Source: Thomasclavelia spiroformis
Lineage (GTDB): Bacteria > Bacillota_I > Bacilli_A > Erysipelotrichales > Coprobacillaceae
Direction of reading: 5' to 3'
Assembly (NCBI GenBank): GCA_018369555.1
Contig: JAGZCC010000003.1
Location: forward strand, 1 to 64,000
DNA length: 64,000 bases
Part shown: in pieces, positions 8,560 through 17,110 of the stretch
How positions within the stretch are numbered: the first letter of the stretch is position 1
Layout: each line of letters opens with the position of its first letter
The notes under the pieces: model-generated
What the model saw: only the letters and a program-made list of their open reading frames with translations
Told to the model about the DNA's origin: nothing
The model's database searches: none
Position numbers and translations under genes: made by a program

Positions 8560-8835
8560 ATGGGATTTTATTATGCTATTTTAGTAATTTTATTTATTAT
8601 TATTATCCTTAGTCTAATTTTAAATTTACTTACTAATCCAATTGTATGGTTGATTATTATTGTCCTAATAATTTGGTCAGCAATAAGAAAATATATGTAT
8701 AAAAAGAAGATTGAGGAGTTTAATAAAGAATTTGAAGAAAAAGTTGAACAAACAAAACAAGCTTATTATCAAGATACATATGATTATCATGATGATGTGA
8801 TTGATGTTGACTATAAAGAATATGACGATAAATAA
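8560..8835 (+). CDS. Small membrane protein, unknown function
   Basis: 91 residues: two hydrophobic stretches (about 5-27 and 29-43) separated by LTNP, then a basic YMYKKK and a charged tail (about 50-91) rich in Lys, Glu and Asp that may form a coiled coil. The start has AAGGAG at good spacing, 12 bases after the XRE gene. I do not recognise a family. The topology suggests a hairpin membrane anchor with a cytoplasmic tail. A hairpin with a T-run follows, so it likely closes the rapZ-whiA transcript. Confidence 0.7.
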   Translation: MGFYYAILVILFIIIILSLILNLLTNPIVWLIIIVLIIWSAIRKYMYKKKIEEFNKEFEEKVEQTKQAYYQDTYDYHDDVIDVDYKEYDDK

Positions 8836-8843
8836 AAATAAAA

Positions 8844-8884
8844 GCAAGTGGTTAGACCATGAGGCAACTGCTTGTTTTTTTTAT
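8844..8884 (+). terminator. Intrinsic terminator after the rapZ-whiA cluster
   Basis: An imperfect hairpin beginning CAAGTGG and closing with CAACTGCTTG is followed by a run of eight T, 9 bases after the stop of the small membrane protein. Confidence 0.55.
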
Positions 8885-8925
8885 GATGGATATGTTAATA
8901 TATATTATAGAAAATAGGTGATGAT

Positions 8926-9468
8926 ATGAAGAAAATAAAAGAAATAATAGTAGTAGAAGGAAAAAGTGATACTGCACTATTAAAAGAATTATTTGAAGTA
9001 GATACAATTGAAACCCATGGATTAGCATTAGATAAAAAAACATTAGAATTAATTAAAGAAGCTAATAAAACTAGAGGGGTGATTGTTTTGACAGATCCCG
9101 ATTTTCCTGGAAAAAAAATAAGAGATCAAATTCAAGCAGTTGTTCCTAATTGTAAACATGCTTTTGTTTCTAAAAAGGATGCTACTGGCAAAAAGAAGTT
9201 AGGAATTGCAGAAGCTAATAAAGAAGCAGTTGTGTTAGCATTAGAGAATATGGTGAGTTTTGATGCCAATAAGCAAAGTATTACATGGAATGAATTTATT
9301 GATTTAGATATTATTGGAAATAAGCAAAGAAGATTATTAGTATATGATTTGTTTAATTTAGGTTATGGAAATGTTAAAACATTATTTAAGAGATTAAACA
9401 TGGTGGGAATTAGTAAGGATGATGTTTTAAATAAATTAGATGAGTGTAAAGAAAGAGTGAATTGTTAA
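8926..9468 (+). CDS. rnmV: Ribonuclease M5
   Basis: The TOPRIM-domain endonuclease that matures 5S rRNA precursor in low-GC Gram-positives. IVVEGKSDTALL (about 8-19) holds the catalytic Glu, and VLTDPDFPGKKIR (about 55-67) the DxD-like acidic pair. The length of 180 residues matches the family. The order rnmV-rsmA-yabG-ispE is the conserved Bacillus yab cluster. The stop TAA shares a base with the rsmA ATG, so translation is coupled. Confidence 0.95.
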   Translation: MKKIKEIIVVEGKSDTALLKELFEVDTIETHGLALDKKTLELIKEANKTRGVIVLTDPDFPGKKIRDQIQAVVPNCKHAFVSKKDATGKKKLGIAEANKEAVVLALENMVSFDANKQSITWNEFIDLDIIGNKQRRLLVYDLFNLGYGNVKTLFKRLNMVGISKDDVLNKLDECKERVNC

Positions 9469-10274
9469 TGAAAGATATAGCTACGCTTACTACGACTAGG
9501 TATATATTAGATAAATATAATTTAAATGCATTGAAAAAATATGGGCAAAATTTTTTAATTGATATAAATATCGTAAATAAAATAATTAAACAAACCGGAA
9601 TTGATAAAGATGTGGCGGTTATAGAAGTTGGTCCAGGAATTGGGGCTTTAACGCAAATGTTATCACGGTATGGAGGAAAAGTAATTAGCTTTGAAATCGA
9701 TGAAAGATTTAAAGCTGTGTATGATGAATTTTTAACTGCCGATAATCTTGAGATTATTTTTGGCGATTTTATGAAACAGGAGATAAGTGAGATTGTAAAT
9801 GAATTAAAAAAAACGTATCAAAAAGTGTATTTAGTGGCTAATTTACCGTATTATATTACTACTGCGATAATTGAAAAAGTTATTTTAAGTGATTGTAGTA
9901 TTGATCAATTGATAGTAATGGTACAAAAAGAAGTTGCATTGAAAATGACTAGTGATTATAAAAATCCATTATTATTAATGATTGCAGATATGGGAAAAGT
10001 TGAATATCTATTTACGGTCAATAAAAATGTATTTTTACCAGCTCCTCATGTTGATTCTGCGATTATAAAAATAGAGTTAAATAAAAAAGCAGATTTGAAA
10101 CTGTATGAAATATTAAATATATGTTTTAAACAACGAAGAAAAACAATTTATAATAACTTAAAAAAAGAATATGCTAATGCAGATGAAATATTAGAAAGAT
10201 GTAAAATTGATTCAAGAAAAAGAAGTGAGGAACTATCGTTAAATGATTTTAAAAATATCACGAATATGATTTAA
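9468..10274 (+). CDS. rsmA: 16S rRNA dimethyladenosine transferase RsmA (KsgA)
   Basis: Dimethylates two adjacent adenosines near the 3' end of 16S rRNA during 30S assembly, using SAM. Motif I VIEVGPGIGALT (about 52-63), FEIDE for SAM ribose and the catalytic NLPYYI near residue 127 are present; KKYGQNFLID is the typical family start. The ATG at 9468 overlaps the rnmV stop; an in-frame TTG at 9462 would add two residues. Length is 268 residues. Confidence 0.95.
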   Translation: MKDIATLTTTRYILDKYNLNALKKYGQNFLIDINIVNKIIKQTGIDKDVAVIEVGPGIGALTQMLSRYGGKVISFEIDERFKAVYDEFLTADNLEIIFGDFMKQEISEIVNELKKTYQKVYLVANLPYYITTAIIEKVILSDCSIDQLIVMVQKEVALKMTSDYKNPLLLMIADMGKVEYLFTVNKNVFLPAPHVDSAIIKIELNKKADLKLYEILNICFKQRRKTIYNNLKKEYANADEILERCKIDSRKRSEELSLNDFKNITNMI

Positions 10275-10300
10275 ATACATATAATAAAGTGGTGATATTG

Positions 10301-11044
10301 ATGAAAATTGGCGACATAGTGAGTCGTAAAAAATATGGAAAAGATATTTATTTTAAAATTATTGATATTAAAGATGATATTTATTATTTAAAGGGAATTG
10401 AGTATCGATTAGTTGCTGATAGTGAAGAAAGTGATTTGGAATTAAGTGATTTTAATAGTGAAAAAAGTGATATTGTAGTAGAAAATAAACCATGTTTAAA
10501 AGGCAGTGTTTTGCATATTGATGGCGATAAAGATTATTTGAAAATGTGTCTGGATAAATATAAAGAATTCAATATAACTGTGCATGGTTACTATATGGAA
10601 GAAAGTGAAATTAAAAATAAGATTATTGCTTTATTAGAAAAACATCGGCCTAATTTATTAGTTATTACAGGTCATGATGCAATGAAAAAAAATAGTGATC
10701 GCAAAAATATTAATAGTTATTTGCACACTAAAGATTTTGTAGAAGCAATTAGAAAGGCAAGACTTTATCAAGATGATAAAGATAGTTTAATTATTTTTGC
10801 AGGAGCTTGTCAGTCATATTATGAATTACTATTAGCTAGTGGAGCAAATTTTGCTTCAAGTCCAAGTCGAAAAAATATTCATGCCTTAGATCCAGTTTTT
10901 ATTGTTAGTCAAATTGCAAATGCTAGTATAAAAAATTATGTTGATTTAGAAAAAATTGTAGCTAAGACCTCGAATAAGCATTTAGGGATTGGTGGAATCG
11001 ATACACGCGGAGTGGCAAGAAAAATTTATCCAACAAGTAGGTGA
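10301..11044 (+). CDS. yabG: Sporulation-specific protease YabG
   Basis: Spore-coat-processing protease family. The N-terminal IGDIVSRKKYG and the conserved VLHIDGDKDYL and LLVITGHDAM segments are recognisable. At 247 residues it is shorter than the ~290 of Bacillus YabG, mainly in the N-terminal part. The start ATG at 10301 follows GTGGTGAT. It lies between rsmA and ispE, exactly its Bacillus position, although veg and sspF are missing. It is one of two firm markers in this window that the organism sporulates. Expression in the mother cell is expected from the family, but I do not see a convincing sigma-K or sigma-E promoter. Confidence 0.88.
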   Translation: MKIGDIVSRKKYGKDIYFKIIDIKDDIYYLKGIEYRLVADSEESDLELSDFNSEKSDIVVENKPCLKGSVLHIDGDKDYLKMCLDKYKEFNITVHGYYMEESEIKNKIIALLEKHRPNLLVITGHDAMKKNSDRKNINSYLHTKDFVEAIRKARLYQDDKDSLIIFAGACQSYYELLLASGANFASSPSRKNIHALDPVFIVSQIANASIKNYVDLEKIVAKTSNKHLGIGGIDTRGVARKIYPTSR

Positions 11045-11048
11045 AAGT

Positions 11049-11897
11049 GTGAAAGTAAAAGCGTATGCAAAAATTAATTTGGCATTAGATGTTGTAAGAA
11101 AAAGAGAAGATGGTTATCATGAATTAGAAATGGTTATGGCACCAATTACTTTACATGATTTGATTTATATAAATACGATTGAAAGTGGAATTGTAATTGA
11201 GACCAATAGTAAAGTAATGCCAACTGATAAACGAAATATTATGTATAAAGTTGTAGCTTTGATGAAAGAAAGATATGGCATCAAAAAAGGTGTTAAAATA
11301 TATGTTTATAAACATATTCCCACTCAAGCAGGGTTAGCTGGTGGTAGCGCTGATGGTGCTGCAATTATTAAAGCGATGAATAAATTGTTTTATTTAAATT
11401 TAAGCGAAGAACAAATGGCAGCAATAGGAAAAGAAGTAGGCGCAGATGTTCCGTTTTGTGTGTATCAAAAAATGGCTCTTGTTAGCGGGATTGGGGAAAA
11501 ATTAGAGTTTATTGATCATTCTTTTGAATGTAAAGTGTTATTAGTTAAACCAAAAAAAGGGGTTTCTACTAAAAAGTCTTTTAATAGTCTAGATTTAAAT
11601 AAAGCGATTCACCAAGATTGTAGATTGATGGTTAAGGGAATTTATGAAGATGATTATCAAACAGTAGTAGATAATTTACAAAATACATTAGAAGAGCCAT
11701 CAATCAAGATGGTTCCGGAAATTAAGGATATTAAACAAGCCATGTTGGAAATTGGTTTTGATGGAGCTTTAATGTCAGGTAGTGGTTCTTGTGTTTTTGG
11801 TCTTACAAAAGATGATAAAATTTTAGAAAAGGGTTTTAAATATTTTAAGGGGAAATATTATTTTGTTCGTAAAACAGAAATTTTAAATGAGAAATAA
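11049..11897 (+). CDS. ispE: 4-diphosphocytidyl-2-C-methyl-D-erythritol kinase
   Basis: A GHMP kinase that phosphorylates CDP-methylerythritol in the MEP isoprenoid pathway. KAYAKINLALDVV opens the protein, the ATP loop PTQAGLAGGSADGAA lies near residues 90-104, and SGSGSCVFG near the C-terminus is motif III. I place the start at GTG 11049, which has AGGTGA five bases upstream and gives 282 residues; a longer reading from 10989 would overlap yabG. The end of the rnmV-ispE operon is marked by the following terminator. Confidence 0.93.
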   Translation: MKVKAYAKINLALDVVRKREDGYHELEMVMAPITLHDLIYINTIESGIVIETNSKVMPTDKRNIMYKVVALMKERYGIKKGVKIYVYKHIPTQAGLAGGSADGAAIIKAMNKLFYLNLSEEQMAAIGKEVGADVPFCVYQKMALVSGIGEKLEFIDHSFECKVLLVKPKKGVSTKKSFNSLDLNKAIHQDCRLMVKGIYEDDYQTVVDNLQNTLEEPSIKMVPEIKDIKQAMLEIGFDGALMSGSGSCVFGLTKDDKILEKGFKYFKGKYYFVRKTEILNEK

Positions 11898-11914
11898 ATA
11901 ATATAATTTGAAGT

Positions 11915-11957
11915 AAACAGTTGATGTCATGTATTTGAATTAACTGTTTTTATTTTT
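11915..11957 (+). terminator. Intrinsic terminator after ispE
   Basis: AAACAGTT (11915-11922) pairs with AACTGTTT (11942-11949), followed by a T-rich tract. Confidence 0.7.
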
Positions 11958-12068
11958 ATAACTTATTTATTAAAGCGATTTCTTTTCAATATAAAAGTAT
12001 TTTTTGTATATTTTTCCTTTAATAAATGTTAAATATTTGATATTATGTTGTTGTTAAGAGGTGTTAAA

Positions 12069-13448
12069 ATGAAAACTTATGCGGTAGTGATGGCGGCTGG
12101 TAAAGGAACCAGAATGAAATCAGATAAACCTAAAGTTGTTCATGAGGTTTTATATAAACCAATGATCAATCATATTGTTGATGAGTTAAAACAAGTAGGT
12201 GTAGATGAGATTTATGTGATTTTAGGACATAAAGCTGAAGAAGTTGAAAAGTTGTTAGATGATGTAAATATTGTTTATCAACGAGAACAACTAGGAACAG
12301 GACATGCATTGATGCAATGTAAAGATGTACTAGCCAATAAAGTTGGTACAACAGTAGTTTTAAATGGAGATGCTCCATTAATTACTAAGGAGACATTAAA
12401 AAATCTAATTGATTATCATAATGATAATCAATTAATGGGTACAATTATGACTTGTGATTGTGATTTAGAAAAAAAATTTGGACGAGTAATTAGAGAAAAT
12501 AATCAAGTTAAAGGTATTGTTGAGTTTAAAGATTGTACACCAGAGCAAGTTAAAATTAGTGAAATGAATTGTGGAGAATATTGTTTTGATAATGAAGCCT
12601 TATTTAATGCATTAGAAAAAGTAACTAATAACAATGCTCAAAATGAATATTATATTACTGATGTTATTGAAATTATGAATAATGATAATTTAAAAGTTGG
12701 TGGTTATAAAATTGCTGATTTAGCTGAAGTTGGTGGAATCAATGATCGTGTAGAATTAGCAGAGGCTACAAAAGCTTTACAACTTAAAGTAAATAAAAAG
12801 CATTTACTAAATGGTGTAAATATTATTGATATCAATAACACATACATTGGTGTAGATGTTAAAATTGCACCAGATACGACAATTGAACCAGGTTGTGTAA
12901 TTAAAGGTAAATCTAGTATTGGTGCGAATTGTCATATTGGACCATACTGTGAATTTGAAAATGTTGAGGTCAAGGATAACGTTGAAATTAAATTTTCAGT
13001 ACTTAGTGACTCAATTATTGAAAATGGTGTGGATATTGGACCATTTGCACGTTTAAGAACTGATTGTCATATTTTAGACAATGTGCATATTGGTAACTTT
13101 GTAGAAATGAAAAAAACAGTTTTTGGAAATGGAAGTAAAGCTGCGCATCTAACATATGTTGGTGATGCAACGGTTGGAAGTAATGTTAATATGGGGTGTG
13201 GAACAATTACTTCAAATTATGATGGAAAAAACAAATTTCAAACAATTATTAATGATAATGCCTTTATTGGTTGCAATAGTAATTTAATTGCACCGGTAAC
13301 GGTTGGAGCCGATGCTTATGTTGCAGCAGGTTCAACTGTTACAGATGATGTAAGTGATGAGGCGTTTGCAATAGCTCGTGCACGCCAAGTTAATAAAGAA
13401 GGATATGCTAAAGTATTAGAGGAAAAAAGAAATAAAAAAGGAAAATAG
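12069..13448 (+). CDS. glmU: Bifunctional UDP-GlcNAc pyrophosphorylase / GlcN-1-P acetyltransferase
   Basis: Makes UDP-GlcNAc for peptidoglycan and teichoic acids in two steps. The N-terminal uridylyltransferase domain starts with VVMAAGKGTRMKS and contains LNGDAPLI near residue 100; the C-terminal left-handed beta-helix (about 250-450) acetylates GlcN-1-P. The start is the ATG after AGAGGTG, giving 459 residues, standard for the family. An earlier ATG at 12045 lacks a ribosome site. It is followed 9 bases later by prs, as in Bacillus. Confidence 0.96.
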   Translation: MKTYAVVMAAGKGTRMKSDKPKVVHEVLYKPMINHIVDELKQVGVDEIYVILGHKAEEVEKLLDDVNIVYQREQLGTGHALMQCKDVLANKVGTTVVLNGDAPLITKETLKNLIDYHNDNQLMGTIMTCDCDLEKKFGRVIRENNQVKGIVEFKDCTPEQVKISEMNCGEYCFDNEALFNALEKVTNNNAQNEYYITDVIEIMNNDNLKVGGYKIADLAEVGGINDRVELAEATKALQLKVNKKHLLNGVNIIDINNTYIGVDVKIAPDTTIEPGCVIKGKSSIGANCHIGPYCEFENVEVKDNVEIKFSVLSDSIIENGVDIGPFARLRTDCHILDNVHIGNFVEMKKTVFGNGSKAAHLTYVGDATVGSNVNMGCGTITSNYDGKNKFQTIINDNAFIGCNSNLIAPVTVGADAYVAAGSTVTDDVSDEAFAIARARQVNKEGYAKVLEEKRNKKGK

Positions 13449-13457
13449 GAGAAAAAA

Positions 13458-14414
13458 ATGAAAAATAAGATAACTGTATTTGCACTATCAGCTAGTGAAG
13501 AATTGGCAAAAGATATTGCAAAAGAATTAGGAACTAATGTAGGTAAAAGTAAAGTACATCATTTTGCTGATGGAGAAATTTTAGTTGAAATTGAAGAATC
13601 GGTACGTGGTAAAGATGTATATATTGTGCAATCTACAAGTAATCCTGTCACTGAAAATTTAATGGAAATTTTAGTTTTAGCAGACGCTTTAAAAAGAGCC
13701 TCAGCTAAAGAAATTACAGCAATTATTCCTTATTTTGGATATGCTCGACAAGATCGTAAAGCTAAACCTAGACAACCAATTACTTCTAAGTTAATAGCAG
13801 ATTTATTAACAGTAGCAGGAATTAATCGTGTTGTTACAGTTGATTTACATGCTGCACAAATTCAAGGTTTCTTTGATATCCCAGTAGATGAAATGCAAGC
13901 ATTACCGCTTATTTCAAATTATTTTAAGAAAAAGAATATTAGTGATATTTGTGTGGTTTCTCCTGATCATGGTGGTGCAACTAGAGCTCGTAAATTAGCA
14001 GTTGCTTTAGATGCTCCTGTGGCTATTATCGATAAAAGAAGACCTAAACCTAATGTTGCTGAAATAATGGGGGTATTAGGTGATGTTGAAGGTAAGAATT
14101 GTATCATGGTTGATGATATGATTGATACAGGTGGTACAATTATTGCGGGAATTGAAATGTTGAAAGAAAAAGGTGCTAAATCAGTTTATGTTGCTTGTAC
14201 ACATCCAGTATTTTCTGGACCAGCAGTAGAAAGATTGCAAAATTCTTCTGCTGATGAGGTGGTTGTAACTGATACAATTAAGTTATCAGAAGAAAAAATG
14301 TTCCCTAAATTGAAGATTGTTACAGTAGCGGTATTACTTGCTAAAACAATTGAAAATATTGAAAATTGTGAACCTGTTTCTAATGTTTTTGAAATGTTTG
14401 ATTTTGATAAATAA
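13458..14414 (+). CDS. prs: Ribose-phosphate pyrophosphokinase
   Basis: Makes PRPP from ribose-5-phosphate and ATP for nucleotides, His and Trp. The class I motifs are clear: GYARQDRKAKPRQPI, the divalent-cation segment VDLHAAQIQGFFDIPVD and the PRPP loop VDDMIDTGGTI (about 219-229). The length of 318 is usual. It lies directly after glmU and ends at a perfect hairpin terminator. Confidence 0.96.
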   Translation: MKNKITVFALSASEELAKDIAKELGTNVGKSKVHHFADGEILVEIEESVRGKDVYIVQSTSNPVTENLMEILVLADALKRASAKEITAIIPYFGYARQDRKAKPRQPITSKLIADLLTVAGINRVVTVDLHAAQIQGFFDIPVDEMQALPLISNYFKKKNISDICVVSPDHGGATRARKLAVALDAPVAIIDKRRPKPNVAEIMGVLGDVEGKNCIMVDDMIDTGGTIIAGIEMLKEKGAKSVYVACTHPVFSGPAVERLQNSSADEVVVTDTIKLSEEKMFPKLKIVTVAVLLAKTIENIENCEPVSNVFEMFDFDK

Positions 14415-14423
14415 TATAAATTT

Positions 14424-14449
14424 AGCGGTAAGTTTAATTACCGCTTTTT
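14424..14449 (+). terminator. Intrinsic terminator after prs
   Basis: AGCGGTAA (14424-14431) pairs perfectly with TTACCGCT (14438-14445) across a six-base loop, then five T. Confidence 0.9.
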
Positions 14450-14639
14450 GTATAAATAATTTTTTATAGGAAATAATATATTTGATATTTTTTTACAAGA
14501 GTACTTAATATTTATTATGAAATTTATCTTTTGTCTAAATTTGTAGGCTGTAAAATAGAATTAAAAGATGTATGTGGTAAAAAAATGTTGATTTTAACTA
14601 GATATTTTATTTATTATAAATATTTGTTTTTTTAGATAT

Positions 14640-14668
14640 TTGACAAATGAAAGTGATTTTGTTAAGAT
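14640..14668 (+). promoter_or_regulatory. Sigma-A promoter of tatD
   Basis: TTGACA (14640-14645), a 17-base spacer and TAAGAT (14663-14668). The predicted start near 14675 leaves a leader of only about 12 bases, so the GAGGTG ribosome site lies at the very 5' end of the mRNA. The preceding 190 bases hold only AT-rich spacer. Confidence 0.75.
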
Positions 14669-14686
14669 ACAGCCGAGGTGAAATTT

Positions 14687-15445
14687 ATGTACTTTGATAC
14701 TCATTGTCATTTAAATAGTGAAGATTTATATGGAGATCACGATATGTTTATTCAAAATGCTTTAGACAACGATGTTACAAATATGGTTGTTGTAGGCTAT
14801 GATTTAGAATCATCAAAAATTGCAATCGAATTAGCTCAACAATATGAGTTTATCTATGCTGCAGTTGGCATTGGACCTAATGATTGTAAAAACACAACAA
14901 AAGAACAAGTAAACATTATCGATAAGTATTTAGAAGATCCTCGCGTTGTAGCACTTGGTGAAATTGGTCTTGATTATTATTGGGATAGTGTCAGTAAAGA
15001 AAAGCAATTAGAAGTTTTTCAATGGCAAATGGATCTGGCTAAAAAACATGATAAACCTGTAATTATTCATTGTCGAGATGCTTATGAAGATACTTATGAA
15101 GTGCTAAAACGAAATGGACATCGAGGGATCATGCATTGCTATAGTGGTTCTGTAGAAATGGCAAAAAGATTTGTCGACTTGGGTTTCTACATCTCTTTAG
15201 CTGGACCAGTGACATTTAAGAATGCAAGAGTTCCTAAAGATGTGGCAGCAAATATTAACATTGAAAATTTATTAATTGAAACTGACTGTCCTTATTTAAC
15301 TCCTCATCCATTTAGAGGAAAGTTAAATGAGCCTGCAAATGTTGTGTATATTGCCCAGGAAATAGCTAAGCTAAAGAACATGGAGATAGAAAACGTTGCA
15401 AGTGAGACAACGTTTAATGCCAAAACTATTTTTGGTATTAAATAG
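14687..15445 (+). CDS. tatD: TatD-family metal-dependent DNase
   Basis: Amidohydrolase-fold nuclease (YabD in Bacillus). Metal ligands are visible in DTHCHLN near the start, ALGEIGLDYYW near 95, VIIHCRDAYED near 130 and IETDCPYLTP near 205. The ATG at 14687 follows GAGGTG; a GTG at 14678 lies inside that site and is rejected. Length is 252 residues. It is followed 11 bases later by the 3D/G5 protein, reproducing the Bacillus yabD-yabE pair. Confidence 0.93.
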   Translation: MYFDTHCHLNSEDLYGDHDMFIQNALDNDVTNMVVVGYDLESSKIAIELAQQYEFIYAAVGIGPNDCKNTTKEQVNIIDKYLEDPRVVALGEIGLDYYWDSVSKEKQLEVFQWQMDLAKKHDKPVIIHCRDAYEDTYEVLKRNGHRGIMHCYSGSVEMAKRFVDLGFYISLAGPVTFKNARVPKDVAANINIENLLIETDCPYLTPHPFRGKLNEPANVVYIAQEIAKLKNMEIENVASETTFNAKTIFGIK

Positions 15446-15456
15446 GAGGAAAATTA

Positions 15457-16386
15457 ATGAAAAAAATTAAAGAGGCTGTTATTAATGCTGACCCCTGTAT
15501 GAAGGGGTTGATTGTAGTGATGATTGCCTATATTGGAATTGTAGCGACAACTTTAAATTCAGGAGCTACAAACCAGATTGATAACTATGTTGAAACTATT
15601 GATGTTAAAATTCAAGATGGTGAACAAGAGCAGAAGGATTATTTAGTAAGACAAGCTGCTGTGTCTAATGTATTAGACGATTTAGAAATTTCTTTAAATC
15701 CACAAGATTTATTGAATCAAGATTTAAACTATGTTGTAAATAATGGTGATTTAATTCAAATTACTAGAATTAATGAAGCAAATATAGATGAGGTTAGTAC
15801 AATTGCATCTAATACAGTTAATACTAACGGTTTGGAGTTATTTACAACTAAAGTTACGCAACAAGGACAAGAAGGAAAAGTAAAAAATACTTATCGTGTA
15901 ACTTATCATAACGGTAAAGAATCTAAACGAGAATTAATTAATAGTGAAGTAATAGTACCTGTTAGTGATACAATAATTGAAACAGGAACAGTTCAGCCTG
16001 GGGCCTATTTTACTGGTAAGTTAACAACATACGGTGGTGATTGTGCTGGCGGAAATGGAACGTCGTCAACAGGAATTAAATTGAGTCCGATTACTGGGGT
16101 TCAAGGATCAAATAGTCCTAAGTTGACTTATAATGGGCGTTCGTATTACTGTTTAGCTGCAGATCCATCTATTCCGTTTGGAACAATTATTGAAATCACT
16201 AATCATAATTTAAGTATTGAATCAACTGCGTATGGAATTGTTGTAGACCGTGGAGGAGCAATTAAAGGGAATAAGATTGATATATTTAATGGTACTGAAG
16301 CGGGTAAGTACTTTACTGGGGGTACTTCTAAAAATGCTCAATTTAAAATTATTTCTGTAGGTAGCGGTAAGAACTTTTGGAAATAA
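15457..16386 (+). CDS. YabE-like cell-wall protein with a 3D domain
   Basis: 309 residues with one N-terminal membrane segment (about 17-33), a DUF348/G5-like middle (about 45-180) and a C-terminal 3D domain (about 195-300), named for three conserved Asp and ending VVDRGGAIKGNKIDIF. The 3D fold resembles MltA-type transglycosylases, so this is probably a membrane-anchored enzyme acting on peptidoglycan, like Bacillus YabE and YocH. It follows tatD as in Bacillus. A perfect hairpin terminator follows. Confidence 0.88.
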   Translation: MKKIKEAVINADPCMKGLIVVMIAYIGIVATTLNSGATNQIDNYVETIDVKIQDGEQEQKDYLVRQAAVSNVLDDLEISLNPQDLLNQDLNYVVNNGDLIQITRINEANIDEVSTIASNTVNTNGLELFTTKVTQQGQEGKVKNTYRVTYHNGKESKRELINSEVIVPVSDTIIETGTVQPGAYFTGKLTTYGGDCAGGNGTSSTGIKLSPITGVQGSNSPKLTYNGRSYYCLAADPSIPFGTIIEITNHNLSIESTAYGIVVDRGGAIKGNKIDIFNGTEAGKYFTGGTSKNAQFKIISVGSGKNFWK

Positions 16387-16394
16387 ATATTAAA

Positions 16395-16434
16395 AAGTCA
16401 AGTTAAACATTAGTTTTCTTGACTTCTTTTATTT
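16395..16434 (+). terminator. Intrinsic terminator after the 3D protein
   Basis: AAGTCAAG (16395-16402) pairs with CTTGACTT (16418-16425), followed by a T-rich tract. Confidence 0.85.
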
Positions 16435-16509
16435 ATATTTGATAATCACATAATTATACGAAATTTTATTTATAAAATTTTAGTTAGTATTAAGAGAGGA
16501 TTTGATGAA

Positions 16510-16992
16510 ATGAAAAAAATAAAAAAATTTTTAAAAAAACCAGTATTTACGTTAGTATGCTATATGATGGCAATATTGACAGCTATTTATTTGATTTATA
16601 CAGTTAAGTTATCAAATGAAGCATTAGAAATGTATATAGCTCAAGGGACGTTGAGTTGGTCAACGAATATTGTAGAAATTATTTCTTTTTTTATAAGTAA
16701 TTGTGCAAATTATATATTTTATTTTTTTGCTTTTATATTTTTTGGTCGTGTAATTGATGGTGTAAGAATAAAAGATAATTCTAAAGCAGAAGAAGAAACT
16801 CAAGAAGAAGTTGATGAAGAAGTAAAAGATGAAGTTATTGAAGAAAATCAAGGTAGCACAGAAGCTGATGAAAAGATAATTGAAGAAACTGTAAACGATG
16901 ATGAAAAATCAACAGATAAAATTATTGAAGAAGTTGATAACAAAGAAATTGATGAAAAAATAACAGATGTAGCTAATGAAGATGAAAATTAA
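16510..16992 (+). CDS. Two-TM membrane protein with a long acidic tail, unknown
   Basis: 160 residues. A very basic start rich in Lys is followed by two membrane segments (about 12-31 and 52-75), then a strongly acidic tail (about 85-160) rich in Glu and Asp with recurring KIIEE-like units. I do not recognise a family. The positive-inside rule puts both ends in the cytoplasm. GAGAGGA precedes the ATG. It has its own terminator and no operon partner. The A-rich start contains several A7 runs that are nevertheless in frame. Confidence 0.65.
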   Translation: MKKIKKFLKKPVFTLVCYMMAILTAIYLIYTVKLSNEALEMYIAQGTLSWSTNIVEIISFFISNCANYIFYFFAFIFFGRVIDGVRIKDNSKAEEETQEEVDEEVKDEVIEENQGSTEADEKIIEETVNDDEKSTDKIIEEVDNKEIDEKITDVANEDEN

Positions 16993-17009
16993 AATAATAA
17001 ACAGTTATT

Positions 17010-17036
17010 CTCTTGTTTTATAACAAGAGTTTTTTT
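17010..17036 (+). terminator. Intrinsic terminator before mnmG
   Basis: CTCTTGTT (17010-17017) pairs with AACAAGAG (17022-17029) over a short loop, then seven T. Confidence 0.9.
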
Positions 17037-17110
17037 GATTGTAGGGGGATAATTGTTTTAAAAATAATAAATTTGTAGTACAATAGATTAGGATTAAGGA
17101 GGGATATGTA

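Noticed and set aside
14450..14639. AT-rich gap between prs and tatD examined for a tRNA or small RNA
   Set aside because: No cloverleaf, no GC-rich stem and no second terminator; only the tatD promoter at its end is supported.
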